64,000 nucleotides of DNA from Protea cynaroides. Its lineage: Eukaryota; Streptophyta; Magnoliopsida; Proteales; Proteaceae. Shown here one piece after another: positions 1-11,393 of this stretch. Under the pieces are notes generated by a model. It did not search any database. It was not told the origin of the DNA and saw only the letters and a list, made by a program, of their open reading frames with translations. Each line of letters opens with the position of its first letter. Position 1 is the first letter of the stretch. The stretch covers positions 19,785,814 through 19,849,813 of the forward strand of contig CM053267.1 in NCBI GenBank assembly GCA_028583415.1, written 5' to 3'. A program made the translations under genes and the position numbers.

Positions 1-1366
1 AGGCCCTATCCCAGCATAGCTCCCTACGGCATAGAGATAGGGCTCGAGTCTAGTGGCCAAGCCTGAGACCATAGTGTCACTTCCTCCCCCTGATACCCTA
101 CCTGCACCAATCATGCTAAGACAGAAGTGATACGAAAAGGTGCTATTGTGAGGAATGATCCCAGACCCCAGGCCCTTCCCATTCACATACCAATGAAAAC
201 AATCACATGCCTAATAATCACATCCTAGCATAGCGAGTATGCATGAACAATATATTAACTGAAAGTAAAGATGACATGTGAGTATGTACAAAAACCATTC
301 CACAAAATCATAATTACTAACAACGTTTTACTGTTATTAAGTTATTAGGGTTTAGGTCTGATTCCCTTACCTGACGCTTGATTGCTAGCTGGCTCCGCGT
401 CACAGAATCCAAACTCGCTATCACAAGGTCCTACACGATGTTAGGGTTGAATTAGAATTAATTTCTTAGGGTTTACATTGGTCGAAAAACCAACTGGATC
501 AAAATATACCCCTCACAGTGCATACCGATCGCAGGTACCGGTCGCTGCACTATGGGGAAAGGTGCGATCGGTCCCCCACAAACCAGCTCCCGAGAGGTAC
601 CAGTTGCAGTACTGGTGGCATATGGTGCGACCGGTATGCCTCCAGAAGACCACTAATCTTGGTGTTCGCCTTTCGTTAGTCACCCATTATTGGTTCTAGG
701 GTTTCTTTTACGCATTCTAGGCCTGAGTAACGAGTTAAAGTTGTTTCATGTTCCATTCAAGTCCTAGTTTCGATGATCCTTAGCCTAGAATGTGAATCTA
801 GGGTTTATCAACTATATTAGGGTTTGACAGAAATTTAAGGGTTTTAAATCAATATCTCACCTTGCATGGTATTGATCAATTCATGATTAATCATCTATAA
901 TGGTTAACTTAGAGAGAAGTTCAAGCACTTACTGTTGGTTCGCAACTATAGTGTTCTTCGTCCAACGGCAGCTCCTCTCCCACCTTTCTTAGCTCCTTCT
1001 CCTTCTTCGATCTTTTTCCTCTCTAGGCTTTGTGGAAAACAATCAAAGAGTTCTAAGGAGGTTTAAGGGTCCTTAAATAGACTAGGTTGGGGTTTAAGAA
1101 GTTTCCCTATGTTAGGAAAGTCCCTAGGCTCGAGATTTGGCAAGCGGGACCTATAGAGATCCGTTAACTAGTCTGCCCACATAGACATACCGGTCAACCG
1201 GTACCATCGACCAGTACCATAAACCGGTATAAAATTTTATCATAATTTGATCTATTTTCGTACCTGATTGTCATCCGTTCGTTTCGGTTGGCCCGGTGAT
1301 GATTGAAAGACCTATTACGACATGAATTAAAGGTTTAGATTGGGTTCATGGAGTACGGGTTTTATA
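1..1366 (-). repeat. 3' LTR of the chromovirus (partial)
   Basis: This is a direct repeat of 7919-9242. About 770 bases of the LTR lie beyond the window. The inner end reads GGGTTTTATA where the other copy has GCAGGTCTTACA, so the terminal TGTAAGACC (minus sense) has mutated here. It carries two clusters of ACCGGT-type motifs (about 480-640 and 1185-1235) on either side of a minus-strand TATA-like CTATTTAAGG near 1072-1081. Confidence 0.9.
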
Positions 1367-1474
1367 ACTCCCCCACCTTAAAAGAAATTTCATCCCCAAA
1401 ATTTACATGTAGGTCTCACAACTCCCCCACCCTTAAAAGAAATTTTGCCCTCGAAATTTACACGTACCTTGTTC
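1367..1474 (-). repeat. Duplicated polypurine tract of the chromovirus (two 54-bp units)
   Basis: Read on the minus strand, a purine run ending GGTGGGGGAGT abuts the 3' LTR at 1367. It is the expected plus-strand primer for reverse transcription. A diverged second copy of the same 54-base unit follows (1421-1474). The junction between the units reads GGTCTCACA, resembling the LTR terminus GGTCTTACA. Two potential priming sites are therefore present in tandem. Confidence 0.75.
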
Positions 1475-1498
1475 ATCTAAAAGGTTAGGATACTCCTT

Positions 1499-2782
1499 TC
1501 ACATAGCGTTCTCTTTCTCCCAAGTGATTTCTTCTACACCTTGGCTTTTCCAATGTACTTTGACATAATGGATATCCTTGCTTCGAAGATGTTGCACCTT
1601 TTGGCTTGTAAGCATCACAGGTATCATCTCAAATGTCAAATCCTCTATTAAGTCTGGTGGGTCTGCTGTCAAGATGTATGACGGATCCTTGACATACTTC
1701 TTCAATAAATAAATATATAACACATCATGAACGCTTGACATGGATGGTGGTAGAGCCAGTTGATACGCCACATTACCATGTCTGGTCAATATCTCATATG
1801 GTCCCACGTATCTGGGGCATAGCTTCCCCTTTTTACCTAACCGTTTTAGACCTCACACAGGTGATATCTTCAAGAACACCTTATCACCCACTGCAAACTC
1901 TAGATCTCGATGTCGGTTATCTGCATAGTGCTTTTGTCGAACTTGAGCTGTCTTCACTCTTTCCTTAATTTGATCAATCGCTCGATAAGTTTTTTCTACG
2001 AACTTCGGTCCTACAATCCTTTTCTCTCCCACCTCATTCCATAACAGAGGTGTACGATATTTCTTCCCATAGAGTGCCTCATATGGAGCCATTTGGATCG
2101 TAGCCTAGTAACTATTGTTATAAGCAAATTCGATAAGCGATAGCTTCTCGTCCCAAGCTCCTTTGAAATCTAGGGCACATGCTCGGAGCATATCCTCTAA
2201 GATTTGAATTATTTTTTTTGACTGCCCATTTGTCTGAGCATGAAAAGCTATGCTAAAATTCAACTTAGTTCCCATGGCTTTCTGTAATCCTTCCCAGAAC
2301 TTTGACGTAAAATGGGGATCTCTATCAGATACTATACTCTCTAGAACACCGTGAAGTCTGACTATATTGTCCACATACAACTTGGCTTGCTTGTCCATGG
2401 TATACTGAGGTCTGACAGTAATGAAGCGAGCTGTCTTGGTAAGTCGATTGACTATAACCCATACAGCATCCACTGACCTTGGTGTCAAGGGTAGGCCAGT
2501 GATGAAATCCATTGTGATATAATCTCACTTCCATGCTGGCTTCGATAGTGATTGTAGCAAACCTGTGGGTCTCTACCTTTTTACTTTAACTTGCTAGAAA
2601 TTTAGACATTGGAATACGAATCGAGCTACATCCGCTTTCATACCCCTCCACCAATATAATCTTCTTAAATCATGGTACACCTTGGTGCTTCCTGGATGTA
2701 CCGAATATGGGGTGTAATGAGCTTCTGTCATAATTCTGTCTGATATTTGAGTTCTCACTCTCAGGTATACATAATCGTCCAT
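1499..2782 (-). pseudogene. Chromovirus integrase with chromodomain-like C terminus (broken)
   Basis: Four minus-strand open segments in one frame (2782-2594, 2512-2105, 2092-1853, 1807-1499) cover the zinc-binding N terminus, the catalytic core and the C-terminal part of a Ty3/gypsy integrase, which inserts the cDNA into the chromosome. Core landmarks are MDFITGLP, IVSDRDPHF and QTNGQSKK. In this family the last motif normally contains the catalytic Glu (QSER); here it is Lys. The zinc-finger C-C pair is also damaged (FQCLNF). The final segment has GPYEILTRHG followed by a chromodomain-like VKVHWKSQGVEEITWE. Stops separate the segments, so no active integrase can be made. Confidence 0.88.
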
Positions 2783-2873
2783 GATACCTGAGTACCTTGT
2801 CTGAATCCAAGATAAAGTCAGGGTTGCTTTTACCCTTCTCTAGATTTGCTTGCACAGTCTTGAGGTGTGGATC

Positions 2874-3728
2874 CTATAGCATTGTTACTTTTACCTCATC
2901 CATTAGATTTAGTGAGATCTTCAAGGCTGCAAACATCAATGTGAGCTTATGAATCAAGCCCTGTTCCACTGGATCTTTTGTAGTCTCTAATATATACTCT
3001 TCTTCATTCTCTATTGAGCCTGAGGCTGCAGCACACAATACAGCATTTGTACTGGGTCTTGCCTCAGGTTTTAATGCCCACTTTCTGCTCAAGATGTCAG
3101 CTACGACGTTTGCCTTATCCGGATGGTACTGGATGTCACAATCATAATCTTTTAATAGCTCCAGCCATCTCCTTCGTCTCATATTCAGGTCCTTCTGAGT
3201 AAAAAGGCAAGTCAAACTCTTATGATCCGACTTGATCTAAAACTTTTCACCATAAAGGTCGTGCCTCCAAGTCTTCATTGCGTGAATGACCGCTGCTAAC
3301 TCTAGATCATGCGTAGGATAGTTCTTCTCATGCTCTTTCAACTGTCCTGATGGGTAGGCAATCACCTGTTCTCCTTGCATCATTACACATCCAAGACCTA
3401 ATCCTGAGGCATCCGTATATAGGGTGAACGGCAAGCTTGGTGCTGGGATGGTCAAGATAGGTGCATAAACTAGTCTTGACTTCAGAGTCTGAAAGCACTT
3501 CTCACACTCATCTATCCATATGAACTTTTCTCCTTTCTTGGTTAGTCTGGTGAGTGGAACGGCGATTCTTGAGTAGTCTTCCACGAGTCTTCTATAGAAA
3601 CCAACCAATCCAAGGAAACTACGAATCTCTGCAACTGATTTCGGTGCATCCCATCCTACTATAACTGCGATCTTGCTTGGATCTACCTTGATACCGTCTG
3701 CAGATACTACGTGATCCAAGAAGGCCAC
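2874..3728 (-). pseudogene. Chromovirus RT C-terminal part and RNase H (broken)
   Basis: Two minus-strand segments in one frame (3728-3237 and 3215-2874) continue the polyprotein after the reverse transcriptase palm. They show the RT thumb/connection (FLGLVGFYRRLVEDYS) and RNase H landmarks (LYTDASGLGLGCVMMQ, SDHKSL, NMRRRRWLELLKDYDCDIQYHP). An in-frame stop after HDLYGEKF interrupts the RNase H, and a frameshift near 3720 separates this block from the RT core. RNase H would degrade the RNA strand during cDNA synthesis. Confidence 0.88.
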
Positions 3729-4882
3729 TTCCTTAAGTTAAATTTACATTTCTTGAACTTGGTGTAAAGCTTCTCCCTTCTTAGCCGTTGTAGGGCTGCT
3801 CTCAAATGTGTTGCATGAGCCTCCCTATCCTTTGAGTAGACCAAGATGTCATCAATGAATACGATGATTGAAGTGTCCAACATGTCATGAAACACTCGAT
3901 TCATCAGTTCCATGAAAGACGCTGGGGCGTTGGTCAATCCAAACGACATTACAAGAAACTCATAATGTCCATACCTCATCCTGAAAGTAGTCTTTGGAAT
4001 ATCTCCTGCCTTGATCTTCAATTGGTGATACCCTGATCTAAGATCAATCTTCGAGAAAACATTTGCACCCTCCAACTGATCGAATAGATCATCGATCCTA
4101 GGTAAAGGGTATTGGTTCTTGATGGACTTGTTCAACTCTCGATAATCGATACATAATCGTACGCTACCATCCTTCTTCTTTACGAAAAATACAGGTGCTC
4201 CCCACGGTGATATACTTGGTCGTATGAAACCCTTATCTAGTAGTTCTTGTAACTGGGTCTTCAAATCTTTTAATTCTGTAGGGGCGATCCTATACGGTGC
4301 CTTAGACACCAGCGCCGACCCTGGCATAAGGTCTATCACGAACTCTGTAGCCCTGTCTGGAGGTAGTCCAGATAGGTCTTCTGGAAATACATCTGAAAAC
4401 TCTTGTACCACTTCCAGATCTTCCATCTTTGGCACTTCTGCAGCAATGTCGACTATAGACACTAAGTAACCCACTCCTCTCTTCTCTAAGCATCTCTTAG
4501 CTTTTAGAGTAGAGAGGATTAGCTTCCGCTTACTAGGTAATTTGGTTCCAGTGAAGCTAAACTCCTTTCCCTTATCATCCTTAAAAACAAGTTTCCTTTC
4601 GTCACATAATAAGCTAGCTGAATGATGGCCTAGCCAATCCATTCTCAAGATGACATCAAAGTCTGCCATCTTGAGTTGAACCAGATTTGCTTTTAAGTTT
4701 CGCCCATCAATACTAACTGAACATGGCCCATAGCATTCATTCAATGCCATTTCTACTCCCAATGGAGAGCAAACAATCAAGCTTGGAGTTAAGAGCTTAA
4801 CAGGTAACTCCAGTGTCTTTTCGAAAGAGAGAAACAAAGGAGTGTGTAGTCCCAGAGTCAAAGAGTACTCTGGTGGGTACAC
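3707..4882 (-). pseudogene. Chromovirus protease remnant and reverse transcriptase
   Basis: This 391-codon minus-strand segment starts inside the retropepsin-like protease (MADFDVILRMDWLGHH, the conserved region after the active site). It continues through a linker (VVQEFSDVFPEDLSGLPP) into reverse transcriptase. RT motifs are intact: GFIRPSISPWGAPV, KKDGSVRLCIDYRELN, FSKIDLRSGYHQ with the first catalytic Asp, FGLTNAPASF and the FIDDILVYS box with the catalytic Asp pair. It ends in unrelated residues (LRKWPSWIT) where a frameshift near 3720-3730 moves the continuation to the next frame. The protease active-site part and the link to gag are also shifted in frame near 4900. Confidence 0.92.
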
Positions 4883-4923
4883 CAGCTATATCTACAGTTC
4901 TTGGAATTTAATTATTTCTTAGT

Positions 4924-6174
4924 CTACATGCTCATACATAGTAATGTAGTAACCAAAATAACAAGAGACGGATTCATACCAGTAACCATATCAGGTGATG
5001 CGGCTGCCTCCTCAGTAGTGACTGCGAATACCTTCGCTTGCTGTGGCGGTTGCTTTCTTGGCAGAGTGCAAGTCTTTGCATAATGGCCCAATTGCTGGCA
5101 GTTGAAACATTTGACATTAGGGTTTTGACCCACTACCTGTGGTGGTGGTGGTGCAGTAGTATTCCTTACTGGCACCACCGTAGACTGAGCCCTGTATGGG
5201 TGCAATGGTCTAGTGTTCCCTCCACCCGAAGTCTTAGTAGCAGGCCTCTTCAGTCCCCTATTTTGAGCAAAGAAGTTGTCTCTTTGGCTTGATTCAATCA
5301 CTCGAGCAATCTCCACAGCTTTGTTATACACCTTCTTCTCCAAACCCAAAACGTGTTCACGAATGCTTCCACGCAATCCCATAGTGAACCTACGGGTTTT
5401 GGTTTCCTCCTCTTGCATGCTCGCTAGACAGAAGAAAAATAGCTCTTCGTACCTCTGCTGGTATGCATCAACAGTCAATTGGGATTATTACAGGTTGAGG
5501 AATTTCTTCTCCATTTGATCAGGAAAGCTCTTAGGAAAGTACTTATCAAAGAAGGCTCCCTTGAATATTTCCTAGGTGATTTGGGTGTGCTTCGTCTCCA
5601 AGTATGTCCGGGTAAAATTCCACCAGGCATTAGCGTCTTCCTTGAGCATGTGCGTAGCAAATAGCACCTTCTCATCCTCCGTGCAAGTCATCAGACGGAA
5701 GTTCTTCTCCATCTCAGCAACCCACTGTGTAGGCCATAGTGGTTTTTTGGGTTTCCCTGTGAAGGTAGGGGGTTTCAACTTTAAAAACCTATCCACCGCT
5801 CCACTTAGGTCATTCTGCCCCTATGTATTTGTTCCATACCACGGTGGTGGGTATGGATAGATCCCTTGATAGGCAGACGATGTTGGAAATTAGTATGGTA
5901 GTTGTGGGTTCTGTTCTTGGCCTATCGACCCAATGCTACCATCCACTGGCAGTGTGATGTTATTTCCCCCAGACTTAGGCGTACCTTCTGTAAGGATATA
6001 TCCCAGTGACCTGAACATCTTTAGAATCTCATTCAAGAATGCCTTCTGCTAAGCTTCCATTTGGTAGACCAGATTCGTTTATTTTATCCAGTGTTGGAAG
6101 GGCTGTCAGGTCAGAGTCGCGTTGTCCTCTTCAGTAATGAAACTGGGAATACAGGGTGGTCGTAGATCACTCAT
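4924..6174 (-). pseudogene. Chromovirus gag (nucleocapsid, broken)
   Basis: A minus-strand ATG at 6172-6174 (MSDLRPP) opens a frame continuing to about 4924 with several in-frame stops. The longest open segments are 5796-5572 and 5478-4924. The first holds the retrotransposon gag core (FLKLKPPTFTG, WVAEMEKNFRLM, ANAWWNFTRTYLE). The second holds the rest of the capsid (DAYQQRYEELFF, RRFTMGLRGSIREHV) and an intact CX2CX4HX4C zinc knuckle (CFNCQQLGHYAKTC) that binds RNA. Choosing the ATG at 6174 is inference: it is the first in the frame that leads into the gag core. Confidence 0.85.
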
Positions 6175-7131
6175 CTTTAACATGGGAATCCTAAGAGAGG
6201 TTGAAATAACTCCATGGCTCTGGCTTTGATTCTCTTTCAATCTTTCACCCAGGTCTGGGTGTCCCAGTTCATTCGGACCTGTAGTTAGCTCAGCTTGAGC
6301 AGCACTTTACAACCAAAAACAAGCAAAGCTAAGCAACAGCATAGCAATAGAGCGTGAAGAAGCCCCTAATACAGTAGCTTTTACTATCGTCTCAGAGTTG
6401 GTGTGAGGAGGGCCTGGCAAGTTTGTTGGTGCTCTGTGACTTTGCCCTTCTCCACCATTCCTTATTGGTGTCCTGTCCCCATCATTCCTCATTGGGTTCC
6501 ACCTTTTGGATTCAGGTGTTGCTCACCAACATTTTCTGCTTCCACATTGTCCTCGGCTTGACGCACCCTTAAGTGGTGACGTTTCTGTGAACCTCTGCAA
6601 TCATTTTCGCCTGCCATCTCAGATTACTCTTTCCTGTTTGGATCTGATCAGAAGACATAACACATGAGCAGGTACACTGGCTCAGGGTCACATATGAGCG
6701 TGACTATGACATTGCTGATCCTATTCCTCTGATGCCCCCAACCCCATGATGGATCACTTCATTTTTTCTCTCTCTCCTATCAGTATACTTTTATTATAAC
6801 AGGGTAACTGTCCAACTTGTGGACTGTACTCTGTGGTATATAACTCTTTACTCTTTGGATGTTTCATGCTTTACTCTTTGATACAATTTTTTATTCTTAC
6901 TTCTTATGAAAGTTTATGATCATTCTTGCTTGTTCATTTTTGGTTTTCTAACTAGAGCATGTTTGTTTATTAGGTTCTTACTTTTTAATATAGTACATAT
7001 GCTCTTTAGTATTTAGTCTCAGGCATCAAACAAGTGCTTAAGCTGTGTTGTTATTAACGCTTTTAATTTTTCCTATCTCAGTTCATTGACTCAGTTAAGT
7101 GCATATATGGTCTGTTGGACAGAGCCTAAGA
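6175..7131 (-). other. 5' leader of the chromovirus, no recognised gene
   Basis: This is roughly 950 bases between the primer site and gag. Short open frames occur on both strands but match no family I recognise and lack the composition of the flanking gag. It is probably untranslated leader. Confidence 0.6.
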
Positions 7132-7143
7132 GCTCTGATACCA
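7132..7143 (-). promoter_or_regulatory. Primer-binding site, initiator tRNA-Met
   Basis: Read on the minus strand this is TGGTATCAGAGC, complementary to the 3' end of plant initiator tRNA-Met. It lies three bases inside the 5' LTR, where minus-strand cDNA synthesis would start. It fixes the orientation of the element. Confidence 0.95.
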
Positions 7144-7146
7144 AAT

Positions 7147-9242
7147 TGTCACACCACAATTTAAACTGAATCAGAAGTGTGAGTGAACCGCCACTAAACC
7201 AACAGTTCACACCAAGATCTCAATAAGACCATGTCCATTAACACAAACCATTGCACATAACCATAATCAGAATACGATTAAATACAGTGGAAGTCTTAAT
7301 AATAATGAACTGAGTACTTCTATTGATAAATAAATAAATTATCCAATTATTCAAAATACCAAAACTTAAATAAATATCCTTACACTGTTTATAAAATCCA
7401 ACTAAAATAAATTAAAACCATCCTAGAGATAAACTCAATAAGGGCACTCGCATGAAGCGTCATGCTCATCCTCCCCTGCTTGCACTTCCAGGGCAGTAAC
7501 TCTTCCATATACTAGAGCATCCATGTAGTCCTCCACAGTATAACCTGCATCAACATCTAAAAATAGTGTGTACATAAGGGTGAGCTCACCACTTATCTCA
7601 ATAAGAAAATCAGACAATGCAACAAACAACATGCATGAATAACATTCACAATATGGTTTGGTTTTAAGTTTGTAATGTACTATAGAAAGGATTGACGGCC
7701 ACCGCACCTCTATACACTAGTGTGTGAATCAGCCCAATGGATCAAACACCACTGTCGTCTCACATGCACCCACCATGGAATAAAGATAGAACTAAAGTAT
7801 CTGGATCACACACCACCAATACTTTCCCTGATGCCCTACCCATACCAACACGTAAGCCCCTATTGGCGAGGGCTTAAAAACTGGGCTCGCAACTAATCAA
7901 TCCTATATATCATCACAATAGGCCTTATCCCAGCATAGCTCCCTACGGCATAGAGATAGGACTCGAGTCTAGTGGCCAGGCCAGAGACCACAGTGCCACT
8001 TCCTCCCCCTGATACCCTACCTGCACCAAGCATGCTAAGATAGAAGCGATACGAAAAGGTGCTAGTGTGAGGAATGATCCTAGACCCCAGGCCCTTCTCA
8101 TTCCACACACCAATGAAAACAATCACATGCCTAACAATCACATCCTAGCATAGCGAGTATACATGAACAATATAATAACTGAAAGTAAAGATTACATGCG
8201 AGTATGCACAAACACCATTCCACAGAATCATAATTACTAACAGTTTTACTGTTATTAAGTTATTAGGGTTTAGGTTTGATTCCCTTACCTGACGCTTGAT
8301 TGCAAGCTTGCTCCGCTTCATAGAATCCAAACTCACTATCACAAGGTCCTACACGATGTTAAGGTTGAATTAGAATTAGTTTCTTAGGATTTACGTTGGT
8401 CAAAAAATCAACCGGATCAAAATATACTCCTCACAGTGCATACCGGTCATAGGTACTGGTCAAAGCACTGTGGGGAAAGGTGCAACTGGTTGGTCGACCG
8501 GTATGCCTCCAGAAGACCACCAATCTTGGTGTTCGCCTTCCGTTGATCACCCATTATTGGTTCTAGGGTTTTTTCTATGCATTCTAGGCCTAAGCAACGA
8601 GTTAAAGTTGTTTCATGTTCCATTCAAGTCCTAGTTTCGATGATCCTTAGCCTAGAATGCGAATCTAGGGTTTATCAACTGTATTAGGGTTTGACGGCAA
8701 TTTAAGGATTTTAGATCAATATCTCGACTTGCATGGTATTGATCAATTCATGATTAATCATCTATAATGCTTAACTTAGAGAGAAGTTCAAGCACTTACT
8801 GTTGGTTCGCAACTATGGTGTTCTTCGTCCAACGGCGGCTCCTCTCCCACCTTTCTTAGCTCCTTCTCCTTCTTTGACTCTTTCTCCTCTCTAAGGTTTG
8901 TGGCAAACAATCAAAGAGTTCTAAGGAGATTTAAGGGTCCTTAAATAGACTAGGTTGGGGTTTAGGAAGTTTCCCTACGTTAAGAAAGTCCCTAGGCTCG
9001 AGATTTGGCAAGCGAGACCCACAGATATCCGTTTTTAGAACTAACTAGTCTGCCCACGCAAACATACCGGACGACCGGTACCATCGACCGGTACCATAGA
9101 CCGGTATAAAATTTTACCATAATTTGGTCTATTTTGTACCTGATTGTCATCTGCTCGTTCCGTCTGGCCCAGTGATGATTGAAAAACCTATTACGACATG
9201 AATTAAAGGTTTAGATCGGGTTCATGGAGTGCAGGTCTTACA
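7147..9242 (-). repeat. 5' LTR of the chromovirus
   Basis: A complete 2096-base LTR. On the minus strand it begins TGTAAGACC at 9242 and ends GGTGTGACA at 7147. A TATA-like CTATTTAAGG (8939-8948) lies about 300 bases from the U3 start. ACCGGT-type motif clusters lie on both sides of it (about 9063-9112 and 8440-8510). Confidence 0.93.
8939..8948 (-). promoter_or_regulatory. TATA-like box of the chromovirus LTR
   Basis: Minus-strand CTATTTAAGG about 300 bases into U3. The related LTR fragments to the right carry CTATATAAAGG (9785-9795) and CTATATATTC (about 10808-10817) at similar distances, which supports a promoter role. Confidence 0.55.
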
Positions 9243-10158
9243 TGAGATCACACACTGTGTGGTCGAACCCTGTGGCCGTATTTTCTGGTACCACACCTTT
9301 CCTAGGAACTTCCCGAATAGCTGTGGTCGACCCTCTGGTCACCCTGTGGTTCGACCACAAGCTGCGACCACATGATGTTTGGTCAATTTTTCTTCTCAAT
9401 CCGAATTTTTTCTTGAGTCGATTCCTCGGATCATTACATAGGTTCATCCTATGGTTATCCTATAACCATTATGTACAGTTTCTCATTATAAATTATTCCT
9501 AACCTATTTTCTCATGGTTTTTCTTAGAAATTTCATAACCAAAATCATTACATTAGATTTAACACATCAATCTTGAAAGAACCTATTCTATCTGATGTAC
9601 CCTATAGAGTCAAGTCTATACCTTAATAAGCTTGCTGTAGATAGATAGAACTTTTCTCTACAATACCTTCCTCTCCAAGCTTCTTCTCCAAATCTCCTTC
9701 TTCCCCTTCTCTTCCTTTCTCTTTCTCTCTTAGGTTTAGTGTTTCAATTTGAGTCATAAAAGAGTAAGAGAGGCTAAGGGATGTCCTTTATATAGAGGAA
9801 AAACCTCCATATAGAGTCCCACTTTAATTAGGAAAGAGTCCCCCTCAAATTAGGAAAGTTTTCTAAACACGGAGTCTGTTCAGCATCGTGCGGTCGCACG
9901 TGGGGTCGCAGAATCCATCGACCACACGTCCAAAATATGCGACCACACATCCCAGAATCTAGTGGTCTCATTATTCTGAGGTGTGGTCGACCCCACCTAT
10001 TTAGGTATGCCTCCACACACTCCTAATTAGATGATTTTGGGTTCAATTTCATACCTAGCCTTGTGGTTTCTTCACGCACTTGATCCGCTTGGTCTGACCA
10101 TGATAGGAAGACCTGATACAAGGTGATAAGACTGGGTTAGTATGATACAGGTCTTATA
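9243..10158 (-). repeat. Truncated LTR (U3 side) of a related gypsy subfamily, copy 2
   Basis: The segment runs parallel to the right-hand part of the chromovirus LTR: a pyrimidine-rich stretch, the tract around GTTTCAATTTGAGTCATAAAAG, a minus-strand TATA at 9785-9795 and a terminus GGTCTTATA. Its iterated motif is GTGGTCG(A/C) rather than ACCGGT (clusters about 9257-9385 and 9880-10000). The inner half of the LTR is missing because the chromovirus right LTR ends directly against it. Insertion of the chromovirus into this LTR is the simplest explanation; the other half would lie left of the window. Confidence 0.7.
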
Positions 10159-11145
10159 TACAGAGTCAAACCTCACTATTTGCACGTGCTAGACACATTA
10201 GGAGTTAGTTAGAATTAGGTTTGTAGTGTTTCTGTTGGTCAAAACTAAGTTTGGACTGAAAACTGTCTAAAACTGCACATACCAGTCACACCATAGAGTA
10301 CAGATAGTGAAACCAGTATATCCAAGTGGACAGGTCTAATAGACCTCCCGAAGGATACCAGTCGGAGTACCAGTCGGACTTAGGTGCCACCGGTACTCCG
10401 ATCGGACATAGTCCGTCTTGACCTACTCTTCAGTCGATCTCTGAACATGGCTTCGGCAGGGTTTCTCCTAACCATTCTATGCTTAAGCAATGTATTGGGA
10501 TTGGTTTATCCATCATTCAAAACCTTAGTTCTTGTACAAGACCTAAAATTCCTACTTCCAGATCTAGGGTTTTCCGATGAGATGGGGTTTCGGATCAATT
10601 CGTAGTCTTTCATGGTATTGATCATAATCTAATCCACTTCTAAGAACAAGATAGGTAAAGGCACTGACCGTTGGTCTACGAATGACTATACTTCTCTTCC
10701 AACGAAGTCTCCTCAGCAATCTTCTTCGGCTCCTTTCTCTTCTTCAGATCTCCTTTTTGCCTCCAGGGTTTGTGAGAGTCAAAAGAGCTCTAACTAGGAG
10801 TAGGGATGAATATATAGAGAGGGATATCATTTTTGGAGTCTCTCTCACATATGGAATGTCTCTAATAATTGAATTTGGAAGTTGGGACCCACTAGAGTCC
10901 TTTTCCAATTCGAGATACTCGAAAATAGGCTGACCTGTTTAACATACCGGTCAGACTATTCATGAGACTGGTATGTCTCAACTAGTTAGACCAGACAACA
11001 TATGTTTGAATCCGTTTCGTCTGGTTTTCGTACCAGGACTTATGGTTAGTCATCCGACCGTTTATTCTGACCCTGTTATGACTGGAAGACCTGTCACAAC
11101 ACAAAAACACAGGTTAGACCGGGTTTGTAGAGTGTGGGTCTTACA
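10159..11145 (-). repeat. Truncated LTR (U3 side) of a related gypsy subfamily, copy 3
   Basis: This is homologous to about 8340-9242 along its whole length: the TTGGTCAAAA region, TCATGGTATTGATCA, ACTGACCGTTGGTC, the AAGAGCTCTAA tract, a TATA near 10810, and the terminus GGTCTTACA at 11145. Motif clusters (ACCAGTCGG and ACCGGT types) lie at about 10268-10400 and 10944-10990. Its inner half is absent and copy 2 abuts it, suggesting serial insertion of related elements into one another. Confidence 0.75.
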
Positions 11146-11252
11146 AGCATGGCCACCACGTGTCATCTTGTGGTTTTAGGCACACATATCAAACCCCGAG
11201 AAATCAAGATTGACATTATCTTGTTGAAAGAGTATCTTCCCAAATGAGTCAA

Positions 11253-11393
11253 CTATTGAAGGAGTTCCAAGAGGTGTTCATCTGGTCATATGACGATAGG
11301 CCTAGTGTTAATCATGAGGTTGTGTAACAAAGAATTCCACTAATTCCTAGCTCAAAACCTCACAAGCAAAAGTTAAGGCAACACCTTCCCTGG
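11253..11393 (+). pseudogene. Fragment of gypsy pol upstream of RT
   Basis: One plus-strand frame of 47 codons reads LLKEFQEVFIWSYDD, then an in-frame stop, then QRIPLIPSSKPHKQKLR. This matches the segment before the RT fingers in plant gypsy pol (the family pattern is LLKEYKDVFAWSYEDMPG and HRIPLKPGAKPVKQKLRR). It is a short isolated relic of an element other than the chromovirus to the left. Confidence 0.7.

Larger units (their letters stand above)
1..9242 (-). mobile_element. Ty3/gypsy chromovirus (Tekay/Del-like), degenerate, left LTR truncated by window
   Basis: The element reads on the minus strand: 5' LTR (7147-9242), tRNA-Met primer site, gag, protease/reverse transcriptase, RNase H, integrase with a chromodomain-like tail, polypurine tract and 3' LTR (1-1366, cut by the window). 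The order PR-RT-RH-INT defines Ty3/gypsy. The C-terminal EEITWEKENAM stretch resembles the chromodomain tail of chromoviruses, and long LTRs with an initiator-Met primer site fit the Tekay/Del branch; the lineage is inference. Gag, PR-RT, RT-RNase H and INT lie in different minus frames, with breaks near 4900, 3720 and 2860 and several in-frame stops, so this copy is not autonomous. The LTRs differ at about 7% of positions in a 190-base stretch compared by eye. The left target-site copy lies outside the window; the five bases right of the element are TGAGA. Confidence 0.9.

Noticed and set aside
7435..8342. Short minus-strand open frames inside the chromovirus LTR
   Set aside because: They lie wholly within a non-coding LTR and are not preserved in the partner LTR.
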